DNA of 64,000 bases from Micrococcales bacterium UBA4448 (GTDB lineage Bacteria > Actinomycetota > Actinomycetes > Actinomycetales > Microbacteriaceae), in assembly GCA_002390305.1 (NCBI GenBank), contig DGPE01000083.1, positions 13,018 through 77,017 on the forward strand, given 5' to 3'. The translations under genes and the position numbers were made by a program. Of the stretch, positions 15,989 to 24,265 are shown piece after piece. The notes beneath the pieces were generated by a model that worked only from the letters and a program-made list of their open reading frames with translations, did no database searches and was not told where the DNA came from. The first letter of the stretch is position 1. Every line of letters begins with the position of its first letter.

Positions 15989-16657
15989 ATGCCCGCAAAT
16001 AAGTTCCCGATGGCCGTCCTCTGGGACTTGGATGGCACCCTCATAGACTCTGAGCCATATTGGCTGCTGTCCGAAGCCAGACTTGCCAAACAATACGGTG
16101 GCAGCTGGAACCAGGAAGACGGAAAACAACTGATCGGCAACAACCTTTACCAAGCTTCCGACTTTCTAAAAAATCGATTCGGCATCGACGACATGTCCAC
16201 CCAGGAGGTCATCGACCAGCTAACAAACGAGGTTATCGAGCAGCTTCGGACAAAGCTTCCTTGGCGGCCAGGCGCGCTAGAACTTCTCATTGACTTGAAA
16301 AAAGCCGGCATCAAGACTGCCCTAGTAACAATGTCAATGAGATCGATGGCGCTTGCTGTAATCGACCAAATCGACTTTCCAGCCTTTGATGTTGTAGTCG
16401 CTGGCGATGACGTGAAGCACGGAAAACCTCACCCCGAGCCGTATATGAAAGCTGCCGAATTGCTAGGGGTTGGCGCCGACCAGTGCATTGCGCTAGAAGA
16501 TTCGCCCACCGGCTTGGCCTCGGCGGTGGCGGCTGGTTGTCACGCCGTTGGAATTCCAAATATCATTGCCCTTCCAGAAGGACCGAGGCAAAAAATAGTT
16601 GGTTCTCTCACCGACCTTACTGCCGCTAATTTAGAAACCCTAAGGATTCATGACTGA
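15989..16657 (+). CDS. HAD-superfamily hydrolase (beta-phosphoglucomutase-like)
   Basis: This 222-residue HAD subfamily IA hydrolase has motif I LWDLDGTLIDSEPYW near residues 11-25, motif II with TMSMRS, Lys in KHGKPHPEPY and motif III ALEDSPTGLASAVAAG. The helical cap between motifs I and II places it with phosphatases and beta-phosphoglucomutases acting on small sugar phosphates. The substrate is unknown. Its end overlaps trmI by 8 bp, and it is the first gene of a long unit running towards trmI. Confidence 0.85.
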   Translation: MPANKFPMAVLWDLDGTLIDSEPYWLLSEARLAKQYGGSWNQEDGKQLIGNNLYQASDFLKNRFGIDDMSTQEVIDQLTNEVIEQLRTKLPWRPGALELLIDLKKAGIKTALVTMSMRSMALAVIDQIDFPAFDVVVAGDDVKHGKPHPEPYMKAAELLGVGADQCIALEDSPTGLASAVAAGCHAVGIPNIIALPEGPRQKIVGSLTDLTAANLETLRIHD

Positions 16658-17612
16658 AATATTCCAAGCCGGCCAACGAGTTCAACTGACTGGACCGAAG
16701 GGCATTATGAACACCATCACCCTTGAAAGTGGTGCCAGGTTCGGATCCCATAAGGGCGAAATTCTCCACGATGACATCATTGGCATTCCATCCGGATCGG
16801 TAATTCAAAACCACAATGGCGATCAGTATCTCGCCATGCAACCCTTGCTGAGTGATTATGTCCTTTCAATGCCAAGAGGCGCAGCGATCATTTACCCCAA
16901 GGACGCCGGACAAATTATTGTCGAAGGGGATATCTTCCCTGGCGCCACTGTCGTTGAAGCCGGTGTCGGTTCGGGAGCTTTGTCCAGCTACCTAATAAGA
17001 GCAATCGGGGAGAAGGGGAAACTTCTCTCATTTGAAAGACGCTCCGAGTTCGCCGAGATTGCCAAGGGAAATGTTGCAAACTTCCTTGGAACGGTGCCGA
17101 AAAACTGGAGTGTGGTGATTGGCGACCTCCAAGAGCAGCTGGCAAGAAACTGCAAACCTGCAAGTGTTGATCGGGTTGTTCTTGACATGCTGGCACCCTG
17201 GGAGTGCATCGATGAGATCGCAAATGCCATGAAGCCAGGTGGTCTAGTAATCGTTTATGTTGCGACTGTCACTCAGCTCAGTCGTACCTTTGAGGAAATT
17301 CGAGCGCACGGAGGCTTTACGGCACCGTCAGCATGGGAATCGATGGTGCGACCGTGGCACCTGGATGGCCTTGCCGTGAGGCCTGAGCACCGAATGATTG
17401 GTCACACCGGCTTTTTGCTGTCAGCAAGGCGCCTAGCTCCGGATACGGTGCTACCAACATTTAAGGCCAAGAGCGGAACAAAGACCGAGCACACCGAGAC
17501 AGATATGGATATCTGGCTTCCACAAGCGATGGGCGTTAGGCCTCTGAGTGAGAAGAAACTGAGAAAAACAGTCCGCAAGGTTACTCAAAACGACAATCCA
17601 CGGCAGAATTAG
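16650..17612 (+). CDS. trmI: tRNA (adenine-58-N1)-methyltransferase TrmI
   Basis: TrmI uses S-adenosylmethionine to methylate adenine 58 in the T loop of tRNA. The 320-residue protein has the N-terminal small domain, the IIYPKDAGQII stretch and the SAM motif VVEAGVGSGALSSYL near residues 101-115, followed by the VVLDMLAPWE region near 177-186. Actinobacterial homologues such as Rv2118c usually sit beside the Pup-proteasome locus. Here the next gene is an FKBP lipoprotein. An AAGGA lies just 3 nt before the ATG, and coupling to the overlapping upstream gene is likely. Confidence 0.93.
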   Translation: MTEIFQAGQRVQLTGPKGIMNTITLESGARFGSHKGEILHDDIIGIPSGSVIQNHNGDQYLAMQPLLSDYVLSMPRGAAIIYPKDAGQIIVEGDIFPGATVVEAGVGSGALSSYLIRAIGEKGKLLSFERRSEFAEIAKGNVANFLGTVPKNWSVVIGDLQEQLARNCKPASVDRVVLDMLAPWECIDEIANAMKPGGLVIVYVATVTQLSRTFEEIRAHGGFTAPSAWESMVRPWHLDGLAVRPEHRMIGHTGFLLSARRLAPDTVLPTFKAKSGTKTEHTETDMDIWLPQAMGVRPLSEKKLRKTVRKVTQNDNPRQN

Positions 17613-17624
17613 TCCTACCTAGAA

Positions 17625-18599
17625 ATGAGAACCAACTTGCAAAAAATTGCCATGCTTTCCCTTTCCGCGCTTCTGCTTACCGGCTGTGCCGCTCAGGAGT
17701 CAGGCCCCCTCGATTACGCACAGCTCAGCGTCGGACTTGATGCCCAGTGCGAAAGATATGAAAGTGGCGCTGGGGCAGAACAAATTTCTGTTCTGGGTGA
17801 CATCGGCGAGCAGCCTGAAGTTACTTTCCCTGTGCCCCTGACTGGCTCTGGTATCGAGACAGCAGTTGTCATCGAGGGATCCGGCGGCGAAGTGCTGGGT
17901 GGCCAGCAGGTGCTGTTGCACTTCATGGGATTCAATGCTGCAACCGGTGGCTCTCTACAGGCCTCAGACTTCACCTCCGAAAACTATGTCCCGCAGGACC
18001 TTTTTGCGGGTGCCGTACCAGATTTTTGCAAGGCGCTGACCGGTGTCAATGTTGGATCAAGAGTGGCAGTGCTGCTTGACGCGATAAGTGCCCACGGTGC
18101 GGTCGGAATTGAAAGCCTTGGTATCGGTGCCGAAGATGGCGTGATTTTTGTATTCGACATCGTAGATGCCTACTTGCCAAGGGCAAACGGATCATCAGAA
18201 CCCGCTAAGGCTGGTCTTCCGACGGTAATCACCGCACCAAATGGTCAACCCGGGATTCAGATTCCTTCTTCAGAGGCTCCCGCTGAATTTGCGAGCGCCG
18301 TCCTGATAGAAGGCGGCGGAGAGCCAATTGAAATTGGTGACAGCGTAGTGCTTCACTACACCGGCTGGACCTGGCTTGGCGAGCAGTTTGACAGCTCCTG
18401 GGAACGAGGAGCCCCTTCAACTTTCCCAATCACTAACGACGGCCTGATTGAAGGATTCGTGATGGCTCTCGAGCAGGTAACGATTGGCTCCCAGGTAATT
18501 GCTGTGATTCCGCCGGAGCTTGGTTACGGTGATAATGCCCAGGGAAGCATCCCAGCGGGCTCCACCCTGATCTTTGTGATAGACGTATTGGGTAAGTAA
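17625..18599 (+). CDS. FKBP-type peptidyl-prolyl isomerase lipoprotein, tandem domain
   Basis: This 324-residue protein has a lipoprotein signal (hydrophobic stretch then LLLTGCAA, Cys at residue 21), so it should be anchored outside the membrane. The C-terminal 110 residues form a normal FKBP domain: VVLHYTGWTWLGEQFDSSW, then GLIEGFVMALEQ and PPELGYGDNAQGSIPAGSTL. The first half has the same outline (VLLHFMGFNAATGG, then GSRVAVLLD) but lacks the key FKBP residues, so it looks like a degenerate second FKBP domain. A role in folding secreted proteins is inferred. Confidence 0.88.
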   Translation: MRTNLQKIAMLSLSALLLTGCAAQESGPLDYAQLSVGLDAQCERYESGAGAEQISVLGDIGEQPEVTFPVPLTGSGIETAVVIEGSGGEVLGGQQVLLHFMGFNAATGGSLQASDFTSENYVPQDLFAGAVPDFCKALTGVNVGSRVAVLLDAISAHGAVGIESLGIGAEDGVIFVFDIVDAYLPRANGSSEPAKAGLPTVITAPNGQPGIQIPSSEAPAEFASAVLIEGGGEPIEIGDSVVLHYTGWTWLGEQFDSSWERGAPSTFPITNDGLIEGFVMALEQVTIGSQVIAVIPPELGYGDNAQGSIPAGSTLIFVIDVLGK

Positions 18600-18606
18600 A
18601 CCGCTT

Positions 18607-19560
18607 ATGACTGTGGCAGTGAACAAGCAAAAGCCCGCGGAGCGGCTGTTCACTCTGACCTGCTGCCTTATGGCTGCGCCAGTCATTGGCCTGAGCAAGA
18701 ATGATATCTTTGCCTCAGTTGCCGCATATGGTGACCAAGCATCGGACACCGCTCGGAACAAAATGTTTGAGAGGGACAAGAGTTCACTGCGAGAAATGGG
18801 AGTCCAGCTCGAAGTGATCGACTCGAACAGCTTCGAGGACACTGACACTTCACGATACCGAATCTCCAAGGGCAGTTTTGATTGGCCCGCTGGCTTCCAG
18901 CTCACTGGCGAACACATGAAATTGCTCGAGCTAGCTGCAAAAGCTTGGAACAACCAGCTTTTAGCCAAGTCGGCACAATCAGGTCTGATTCGGTTGCGGT
19001 CCTTGGGTTTAGTAGAGGCATCCAGAGAACTGTCTATAGTTACTCCTCGGCTCCTTGCCAGACACGCAAGCTTTGCCCCGCTGGCTGATGCAATTGCCAC
19101 CGGAAAGCTGGTTGTCTTCAACTATCGAAAGCCGGATGGCGACAGCTCTGTAAGAGAGTTAATGCCGCTTAAGTTGCGATTCGCTGAGGGACAGTGGGTG
19201 CTACTGGCCAAGCAAGCCGATCAAATCAAGAACTTCCTACTGAGAAGAATCATCTCCACCGTGGAAATCAGCGAACTTGACGGAAAAGTTGTTAGCGATG
19301 CTGAGATTGCTCAGGCAGAAGCCGACCTGGCTACATTTATTGACACGAACGAGGCTCGGCTGAGCGTTACTCAGGGCACAGAAGCCTGGTGGTACTTTGG
19401 GGCAAGTCCAGAGCCAGAGGTTTCAATTCACTTCATGGATGAGGCATTACTGGCGGAGGACCTGCTGGAATTTGGAGCTGACATCAAAGTATTGGCACCG
19501 GAATCTCTTGGGCTTCGCGTGAGCTCAGGCCTGACAAAAGTCTTGGAGAGCCATGCCTAA
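18607..19560 (+). CDS. pafB: WYL-domain transcriptional regulator PafB
   Basis: PafB, with PafC, forms the actinobacterial activator of the LexA-independent DNA damage response. The 317-residue protein has an N-terminal winged helix (AERLFTLTCCLMAAP, then LSKNDIFASV), a central region and a WYL-type domain around LVVFNYRKPDGDSSVRELMP and WVLLAKQ. It overlaps pafC by 8 bp. The name comes from its position beside the pafA pupylation gene in other species, but pafA is not next to it here. No ribosome site is evident 7 bp after the FKBP stop. Confidence 0.88.
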   Translation: MTVAVNKQKPAERLFTLTCCLMAAPVIGLSKNDIFASVAAYGDQASDTARNKMFERDKSSLREMGVQLEVIDSNSFEDTDTSRYRISKGSFDWPAGFQLTGEHMKLLELAAKAWNNQLLAKSAQSGLIRLRSLGLVEASRELSIVTPRLLARHASFAPLADAIATGKLVVFNYRKPDGDSSVRELMPLKLRFAEGQWVLLAKQADQIKNFLLRRIISTVEISELDGKVVSDAEIAQAEADLATFIDTNEARLSVTQGTEAWWYFGASPEPEVSIHFMDEALLAEDLLEFGADIKVLAPESLGLRVSSGLTKVLESHA

Positions 19561-20512
19561 GCAGGAAATTGATGCAGAAGACCTATTCAACCTGTCACTT
19601 TCGATTGTCGGACTGGTTCTAAGGGACGGACCAATGCTCAAAAGTGAGCTCGCGGAACACTTCGGCTTTAGCGAAAAGACCATAACCAATGCGGTTCTGA
19701 CTATCGCCAATAGCGAGGATGTCGGACGCTATGAGACGCATTTCTATGTTGATGAGGAGTTACTGGAAAACGGAGAGGTCGATTTCTCGTCAGCAATGGC
19801 AAGACTAGACAGGCCGCCGCTTCTATCCAAAAGGCAAACCACCGCCCTAGCCGCAGGGCTTGACTATTTGGGCTCAATGCCCCAGTTCTCTGACAACGCT
19901 GCCCTTGGGCAGGTTAGAAACATCATAGGCTCGGGATCAGCGCCCATTACCTCGTACCAACCCGTTGGCACAGAAACAGTCCTGCTCGAGATTCAACGCT
20001 CGGTAGATAGCAAAATGCAGATTTCCGCGGAATATGTGAATCAGCTTGGAGTGAGGTCAACTAGGACAATCGACCCTCTGAGAGTGGAGTTTGTCGGTCG
20101 CAGACACTATCTACGCGGCTGGTGCCACGACAACCAAGAGGTTAGGTCCTTCCGAATTGACCGCATGATTTCAGCAGCACAAACAGGAATCACTCTTTCG
20201 GAACAGGCGCTCTCAGCAGATATTCCAGTTGAAGTCTTCGGAACGGTGTCAGACGAACTTACAGTTGAGATCAAGGCCAGCAGCGAGGCAAGCGAAATCT
20301 TTTGGAATTTCCCAACCTTTGACCTCGTCCGAGCATCGGATGGCTCCAGCAGTGGAAAGATTAGAGTGGGAAACTTGCAGGCTCTAGGCAGGCATGTCTG
20401 CCGATACGGGGGAGAGGTTGAAGTTCTAAGCCCCTCAGAAGCAAGGGCTGCCGTAAAAGAGTTTGCCGCAAAGGCCGTGGGAGAAACAGACCGAGCTGGG
20501 AATGAGGATTAG
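19553..20512 (+). CDS. pafC: WYL-domain transcriptional regulator PafC
   Basis: PafC is the partner of PafB in the damage-response activator that supports housekeeping sigma factor at target promoters. The 319-residue protein has a winged helix (GPMLKSELAEHFGFSEKTITNAV cut across residues 24-46), and a WYL domain with RRHYLRGWCHDNQEVRSFRI near residues 182-201 followed by a C-terminal extension domain. It is followed without a gap by a small membrane protein and tatA. Confidence 0.9.
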   Translation: MPKQEIDAEDLFNLSLSIVGLVLRDGPMLKSELAEHFGFSEKTITNAVLTIANSEDVGRYETHFYVDEELLENGEVDFSSAMARLDRPPLLSKRQTTALAAGLDYLGSMPQFSDNAALGQVRNIIGSGSAPITSYQPVGTETVLLEIQRSVDSKMQISAEYVNQLGVRSTRTIDPLRVEFVGRRHYLRGWCHDNQEVRSFRIDRMISAAQTGITLSEQALSADIPVEVFGTVSDELTVEIKASSEASEIFWNFPTFDLVRASDGSSSGKIRVGNLQALGRHVCRYGGEVEVLSPSEARAAVKEFAAKAVGETDRAGNED

Positions 20513-20824
20513 ATGGGAATCGAAGGCTGGCTTCTACTGATAACAACCTTTATCGGGCTTTATGTCCTTGGTCTGATTGTCTATCGCGTTGTACTGGCAG
20601 GCAAGAGGCTTAACAAAGAAATTATCAAGACCAACGCGCTCATTGCTGATTTCCAAAGCGCGGAGGAGTTTATTGCTGAAAAACAGCAGCCCAATTCGGC
20701 TTCCGAGCTTCCGAGGCTGTATCGGGCTCGAAGAAAAATGCAACGAGACAAGGACGAACAAGCCAAGGCAAGAAGGCGTAGACTAATAAAACGAATCAGC
20801 GAGATCGAAATAGATAAGAGGTAG
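20513..20824 (+). CDS. Small single-pass membrane protein between pafC and tatA
   Basis: I do not recognise this 103-residue protein by family. It has one N-terminal membrane segment (LLLITTFIGLYVLGLIVYRVVL at residues 7-28 taken in two pieces), then a charged, lysine- and arginine-rich cytoplasmic tail predicted to be helical or coiled. The ATG follows the pafC stop directly and the gene ends 2 bp before tatA, so it belongs to the same operon. Its position suggests a membrane-associated role, but no function can be assigned. Confidence 0.75.
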   Translation: MGIEGWLLLITTFIGLYVLGLIVYRVVLAGKRLNKEIIKTNALIADFQSAEEFIAEKQQPNSASELPRLYRARRKMQRDKDEQAKARRRRLIKRISEIEIDKR

Positions 20825-20826
20825 CC

Positions 20827-21036
20827 ATGAGGCTTCAAGGCTGGGAATGGATCATCATTCTTGCAATCGTTCTTCTGCTATGGGGAGCACCGAAGCTTCC
20901 GGCTTTGGCAAAGAGTGCTGCGCAATCAATGAGAATCTTCAAGAAGGAAATCAACAAGAACGGCGAAGCTGCCGAGGCCAAGGCCGAGGAAGTAAGTGCC
21001 GAGACACCTAGCGAGGGTGAGAAGAAGAAAGACTAA
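20827..21036 (+). CDS. tatA: Sec-independent translocase protein TatA
   Basis: TatA oligomers form the pore-like element of the twin-arginine export system. The 69-residue protein has the short N-terminal membrane helix ending LLLWGAPKLPALAKSAAQSM, the conserved F-K amphipathic region (MRIFKKEI) and an acidic, lysine-rich tail. AAGAGGTAGCC precedes the ATG. Its stop overlaps the tatC start (TAATG), as expected for the tatAC pair. TatB is not adjacent and is often encoded elsewhere in Actinobacteria. Confidence 0.95.
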   Translation: MRLQGWEWIIILAIVLLLWGAPKLPALAKSAAQSMRIFKKEINKNGEAAEAKAEEVSAETPSEGEKKKD

Positions 21037-21824
21037 TGCTCCGGCGCAAAAACACAGAGCGCCGAATGAGCCTTTCCTCACACCTTAGGGAGTTTAGAAA
21101 ACGTCTATCGTGGTCGGCCGGGTTCATAATCGTCGGCACAGTCGTAGGTTGGTTCTTATTCGACCCAGTCTTTAGAATTCTGCAGGCTCCACTTTTGGAG
21201 GTAACCAGCAGGCGCGGCATCGAAGCAATTGTTAACTTCGGCACAGTCGTTTCAGCGTTCGACCTAAGAATTCAAATTTCTATTTTTCTTGGAGTGATCA
21301 TGACCTCTCCAGTCTGGTTATGGAACCTATGGGCATTTGTTTCCCCGGGACTCAAGATCCGGGAACGCCGATACGCAATTGGATTTGTTGTTGCTGCACT
21401 CCCACTATTTTTGGTCGGCACCGGTCTAGCCTGGACTTCACTCCCAGGCTTCGTGGTGGTTTTGATTGGCTTTACTCCAGAGGGAAGCTCGAACGTTATA
21501 AACGCAGCCGAATATGTGCTTTTCGCAATTCGAATTCTGCTGATTTTCGGACTCGCATTTGTGATGCCGGTGGTTTTAGTGCTGTTGAACTTTGCCGGAT
21601 TAGTTACCGGTAAGGGCATTCTGAAATCCTGGAGAGTAGCACTAACTATCATTGCGCTGGTCTCTGCGCTTGCCACCCCAACGGCTGAGCCAATGTCAAT
21701 GTTCCTACTTATGGCACCACTGACAGCCCTGTTCTTCTCTGCTGTCGGAATAGCAACGCTCAACGACAAGCGCAGAGCTAGAAAACTAGCGAAGTTTGTC
21801 GATGATGACATCGAAGTCGAATGA
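21036..21824 (+). CDS. tatC: Sec-independent translocase protein TatC
   Basis: TatC recognises twin-arginine signal peptides in the membrane. The 262-residue protein has the N-terminal SLSSHLREFRKRLSWS motif, six hydrophobic segments, and the loop ending FVSPGLKIRERRYA near residue 110. The C-terminal tail is charged. It forms a unit with tatA and overlaps or abuts the helicase gene. Confidence 0.95.
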   Translation: MLRRKNTERRMSLSSHLREFRKRLSWSAGFIIVGTVVGWFLFDPVFRILQAPLLEVTSRRGIEAIVNFGTVVSAFDLRIQISIFLGVIMTSPVWLWNLWAFVSPGLKIRERRYAIGFVVAALPLFLVGTGLAWTSLPGFVVVLIGFTPEGSSNVINAAEYVLFAIRILLIFGLAFVMPVVLVLLNFAGLVTGKGILKSWRVALTIIALVSALATPTAEPMSMFLLMAPLTALFFSAVGIATLNDKRRARKLAKFVDDDIEVE

Positions 21825-21825
21825 G

Positions 21826-24249
21826 ATGAGTCCCGCTGAGAAATACCAGCGGGCCAAAGAAAAAGCGAAATACCCCCAGTTTGAGTTATTCAGTCACGAA
21901 CTAAAGTTTCCGCTTGACGATTTCCAAGAAAAAGCATGTCTGGCCCTTGAGGCTGGATCTGGAGTGCTGGTTGCGGCACCAACGGGTGCAGGCAAAACAA
22001 TAGTGGGTGAGTTCGCTATTCATCTGGCACTTGCCAAGGGTCAAAAGGTTTTCTACACAACTCCAATAAAAGCGCTCAGTAATCAGAAATTTGCAGAGCT
22101 AGCTGCCCGTTACGGCAAGGACCGAGTCGGGCTGCTGACCGGCGATACAAACAACAACTCTGAGGCTGAGATTGTCGTGATGACAACCGAGGTCCTCCGA
22201 AACATGATCTATGCCACAAGCACGACACTGATGGAACTCGGGTTCGTTGTGATGGATGAGGTTCACTACCTGGCGGACAGATTCAGGGGGGCGGTCTGGG
22301 AGGAAGTGATACTTCACCTCCCGAAAGACGTGAAGGTGGTATCGCTCAGCGCCACCGTATCCAACGCCGAAGAATTCGGCGCTTGGCTTGCTGAAGTCAG
22401 AGGAAACACACAGGTAATTGTTTCTGAAATTAGACCGGTGCCATTGCATCAGCACGTGCTATTTGGAGACGAGTTTCTGGAGCTGTTTGAAACTGGCAGC
22501 AAACAGATGAGAGTAAACCCTGAACTCTTGCAAAAGCACCAAGCCCGGCAGCGCGCGCCACATCGAGGGCCAAAGCAACGCGGAAACTCAAATTTCAGGG
22601 GCCATCATGACCGAAGGTTTCCGAGACTTGAAAAGCCTGAGGTCGTGGATGCTCTAGACCGCGCTGATTTACTGCCGGCAATCTTTTTCATATTTTCCAG
22701 GGTGGGCTGTGAGGCATCTGTGGCTGCCTGCAGGCGAGCAGGGGTGCGTCTCACCACCAGAGAGGAAGCCTTAGAAATAAGACAGCTGGCCGAAGCTAGA
22801 TGCAGCTCAATCGCCGATGAGGACCTCGACACCCTCGGATATTTTGAATGGTTGAGCTCCCTAGAGCGAGGTTACGCAGCTCATCACGCAGGCATGCTAC
22901 CGGCCTTTAAAGAGGTTGTTGAAGAATTGTTTCTGCGCAAGCTGGTGAGAGTTGTCTTCGCAACTGAAACCTTGGCTCTTGGAATCAACATGCCGGCAAG
23001 AACCGTGGTACTTGAAAGGCTCGATAAGTTCAATGGCGAGGCGAGAGTTTCTGTCACCGCAGGGGAGTACACCCAACTAACCGGCAGGGCAGGGCGAAGA
23101 GGAATTGACACCGAGGGCCACTCGGTTATTTTGTGGGGTCAGCAGCTAGATCCAAACATGGTTGCCGGTCTAGCCTCAAAAAGAACCTACCCACTGAACA
23201 GCTCATTTAAACCGACCTACAACATGGCGGTGAACTTGATCGATGCCTTCGGAGCACAGCGCGCAAGCAAGGTGCTAGAACGCTCATTCGCTCAATTTCA
23301 GGCCGACAGATCAGTGGTCGGCCTGGCTCAGGGAATTGCAGAGAAGCAAGCCTCCCTTGAGGGCTACGAAGAGGCAATGCAGTGCCACCTGGGTGATTTC
23401 ATAGAGTATTCAGGGCTTCGAAGACGCATCTCCGATCTCGAGAGAAAGGGTGCCTCTTGGCGGTCTCGGGGAGGCAAGGATATTCGTCAAACCAAGGGCA
23501 TGAGGAAGCACGAGTCAGAGATTGCAGACCTAAAACGAACTCTTCGCTCTCATAATTGCCACGGTTGCAGTGAACGTGAAGCACACGCCCGGTGGGGGGA
23601 GCGCTACCAAAAGCTTCGCCAAGAAATTGATGCTGCGGTGAACCAAATTGAAAACAGAACAAATCAGGTGGCAAAAGTGTTTACCAGAATTTGTAACCTG
23701 CTCGAAGAACTCAATTACTTGCAGCCAGACGATGACGATCTTGAAATAACCGAAGCTGGCAAGAAACTGGGCAAGATCTACGGCGAACGAGACCTGCTGA
23801 TCGCACAGTGCATAAATCAAGGTGTCTGGAAAGACCTTGACGCGGCATCGCTGGCTGGCATGGCTGCGACGCTGGTTTATGAGAATAGGCGTGACGACGG
23901 CGACTATGAGCCAAAGCTACCCAAAGGCAACTTCCGGGATGTACTGGAAAAAACTGAGCTGATTCAGGAAGAGTTGGCAGAGTTGCAAGACAGATTTGAC
24001 TTGACCATTGAATCCCCACTGGACTTGGGGCTGGCATGGCCCATATACCGCTGGGCAACAGGGGCAAGATTGGATGACATTCTCAAGCTCTCCGGCCTGC
24101 TCGCGGGAGATTTCATCAGATGGAGCAAGCAGGTTATCGACCTTCTTGACCAATTGGCTCAGGGCGCAGACGCCGAGTTGGCTGAAACTGCCTATAACGC
24201 TATGGACTTGGTAAAAAGAGGGATTGTGGCATACAGCTACTACGTCTAG
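21826..24249 (+). CDS. helY: Ski2/Mtr4-like DEVH-box helicase HelY
   Basis: This 807-residue superfamily 2 helicase resembles mycobacterial HelY (Rv2092c), which also follows tatC. It has a Q-like start FPLDDFQEKACLALE, Walker A APTGAGKT near residues 51-58, DEVHY in motif II, LSATVSN in motif III, LALGINMPARTVV and QLTGRAGRRG in motif VI, then a long helical C-terminal region. It is thought to unwind RNA or nucleic acid duplexes. ATG at 21826 is chosen. An in-frame start 10 codons earlier lies inside tatC and is less likely. Confidence 0.93.
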   Translation: MSPAEKYQRAKEKAKYPQFELFSHELKFPLDDFQEKACLALEAGSGVLVAAPTGAGKTIVGEFAIHLALAKGQKVFYTTPIKALSNQKFAELAARYGKDRVGLLTGDTNNNSEAEIVVMTTEVLRNMIYATSTTLMELGFVVMDEVHYLADRFRGAVWEEVILHLPKDVKVVSLSATVSNAEEFGAWLAEVRGNTQVIVSEIRPVPLHQHVLFGDEFLELFETGSKQMRVNPELLQKHQARQRAPHRGPKQRGNSNFRGHHDRRFPRLEKPEVVDALDRADLLPAIFFIFSRVGCEASVAACRRAGVRLTTREEALEIRQLAEARCSSIADEDLDTLGYFEWLSSLERGYAAHHAGMLPAFKEVVEELFLRKLVRVVFATETLALGINMPARTVVLERLDKFNGEARVSVTAGEYTQLTGRAGRRGIDTEGHSVILWGQQLDPNMVAGLASKRTYPLNSSFKPTYNMAVNLIDAFGAQRASKVLERSFAQFQADRSVVGLAQGIAEKQASLEGYEEAMQCHLGDFIEYSGLRRRISDLERKGASWRSRGGKDIRQTKGMRKHESEIADLKRTLRSHNCHGCSEREAHARWGERYQKLRQEIDAAVNQIENRTNQVAKVFTRICNLLEELNYLQPDDDDLEITEAGKKLGKIYGERDLLIAQCINQGVWKDLDAASLAGMAATLVYENRRDDGDYEPKLPKGNFRDVLEKTELIQEELAELQDRFDLTIESPLDLGLAWPIYRWATGARLDDILKLSGLLAGDFIRWSKQVIDLLDQLAQGADAELAETAYNAMDLVKRGIVAYSYYV

Positions 24250-24253
24250 AACT

Positions 24254-24259
24254 TAGAGT
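24254..24259 (+). promoter_or_regulatory. Leaderless-type -10 box (TAGAGT) for lnt
   Basis: TAGAGT begins 5 bp after the helY stop and is followed by exactly six bases and the GTG start of lnt. Confidence 0.55.
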
Positions 24260-24265
24260 AGAGGC

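Noticed and set aside
18417..19121. A 234-codon open frame on the minus strand opposite pafB
   Set aside because: It lies fully antisense to a well-recognised gene, has no ribosome site or known domain and its composition looks like reversed coding sequence.
21272..21811. A 179-codon minus-strand frame opposite tatC
   Set aside because: It is Ser/Thr/Ile-rich as expected for the complement of a membrane protein gene and has no recognisable domain.
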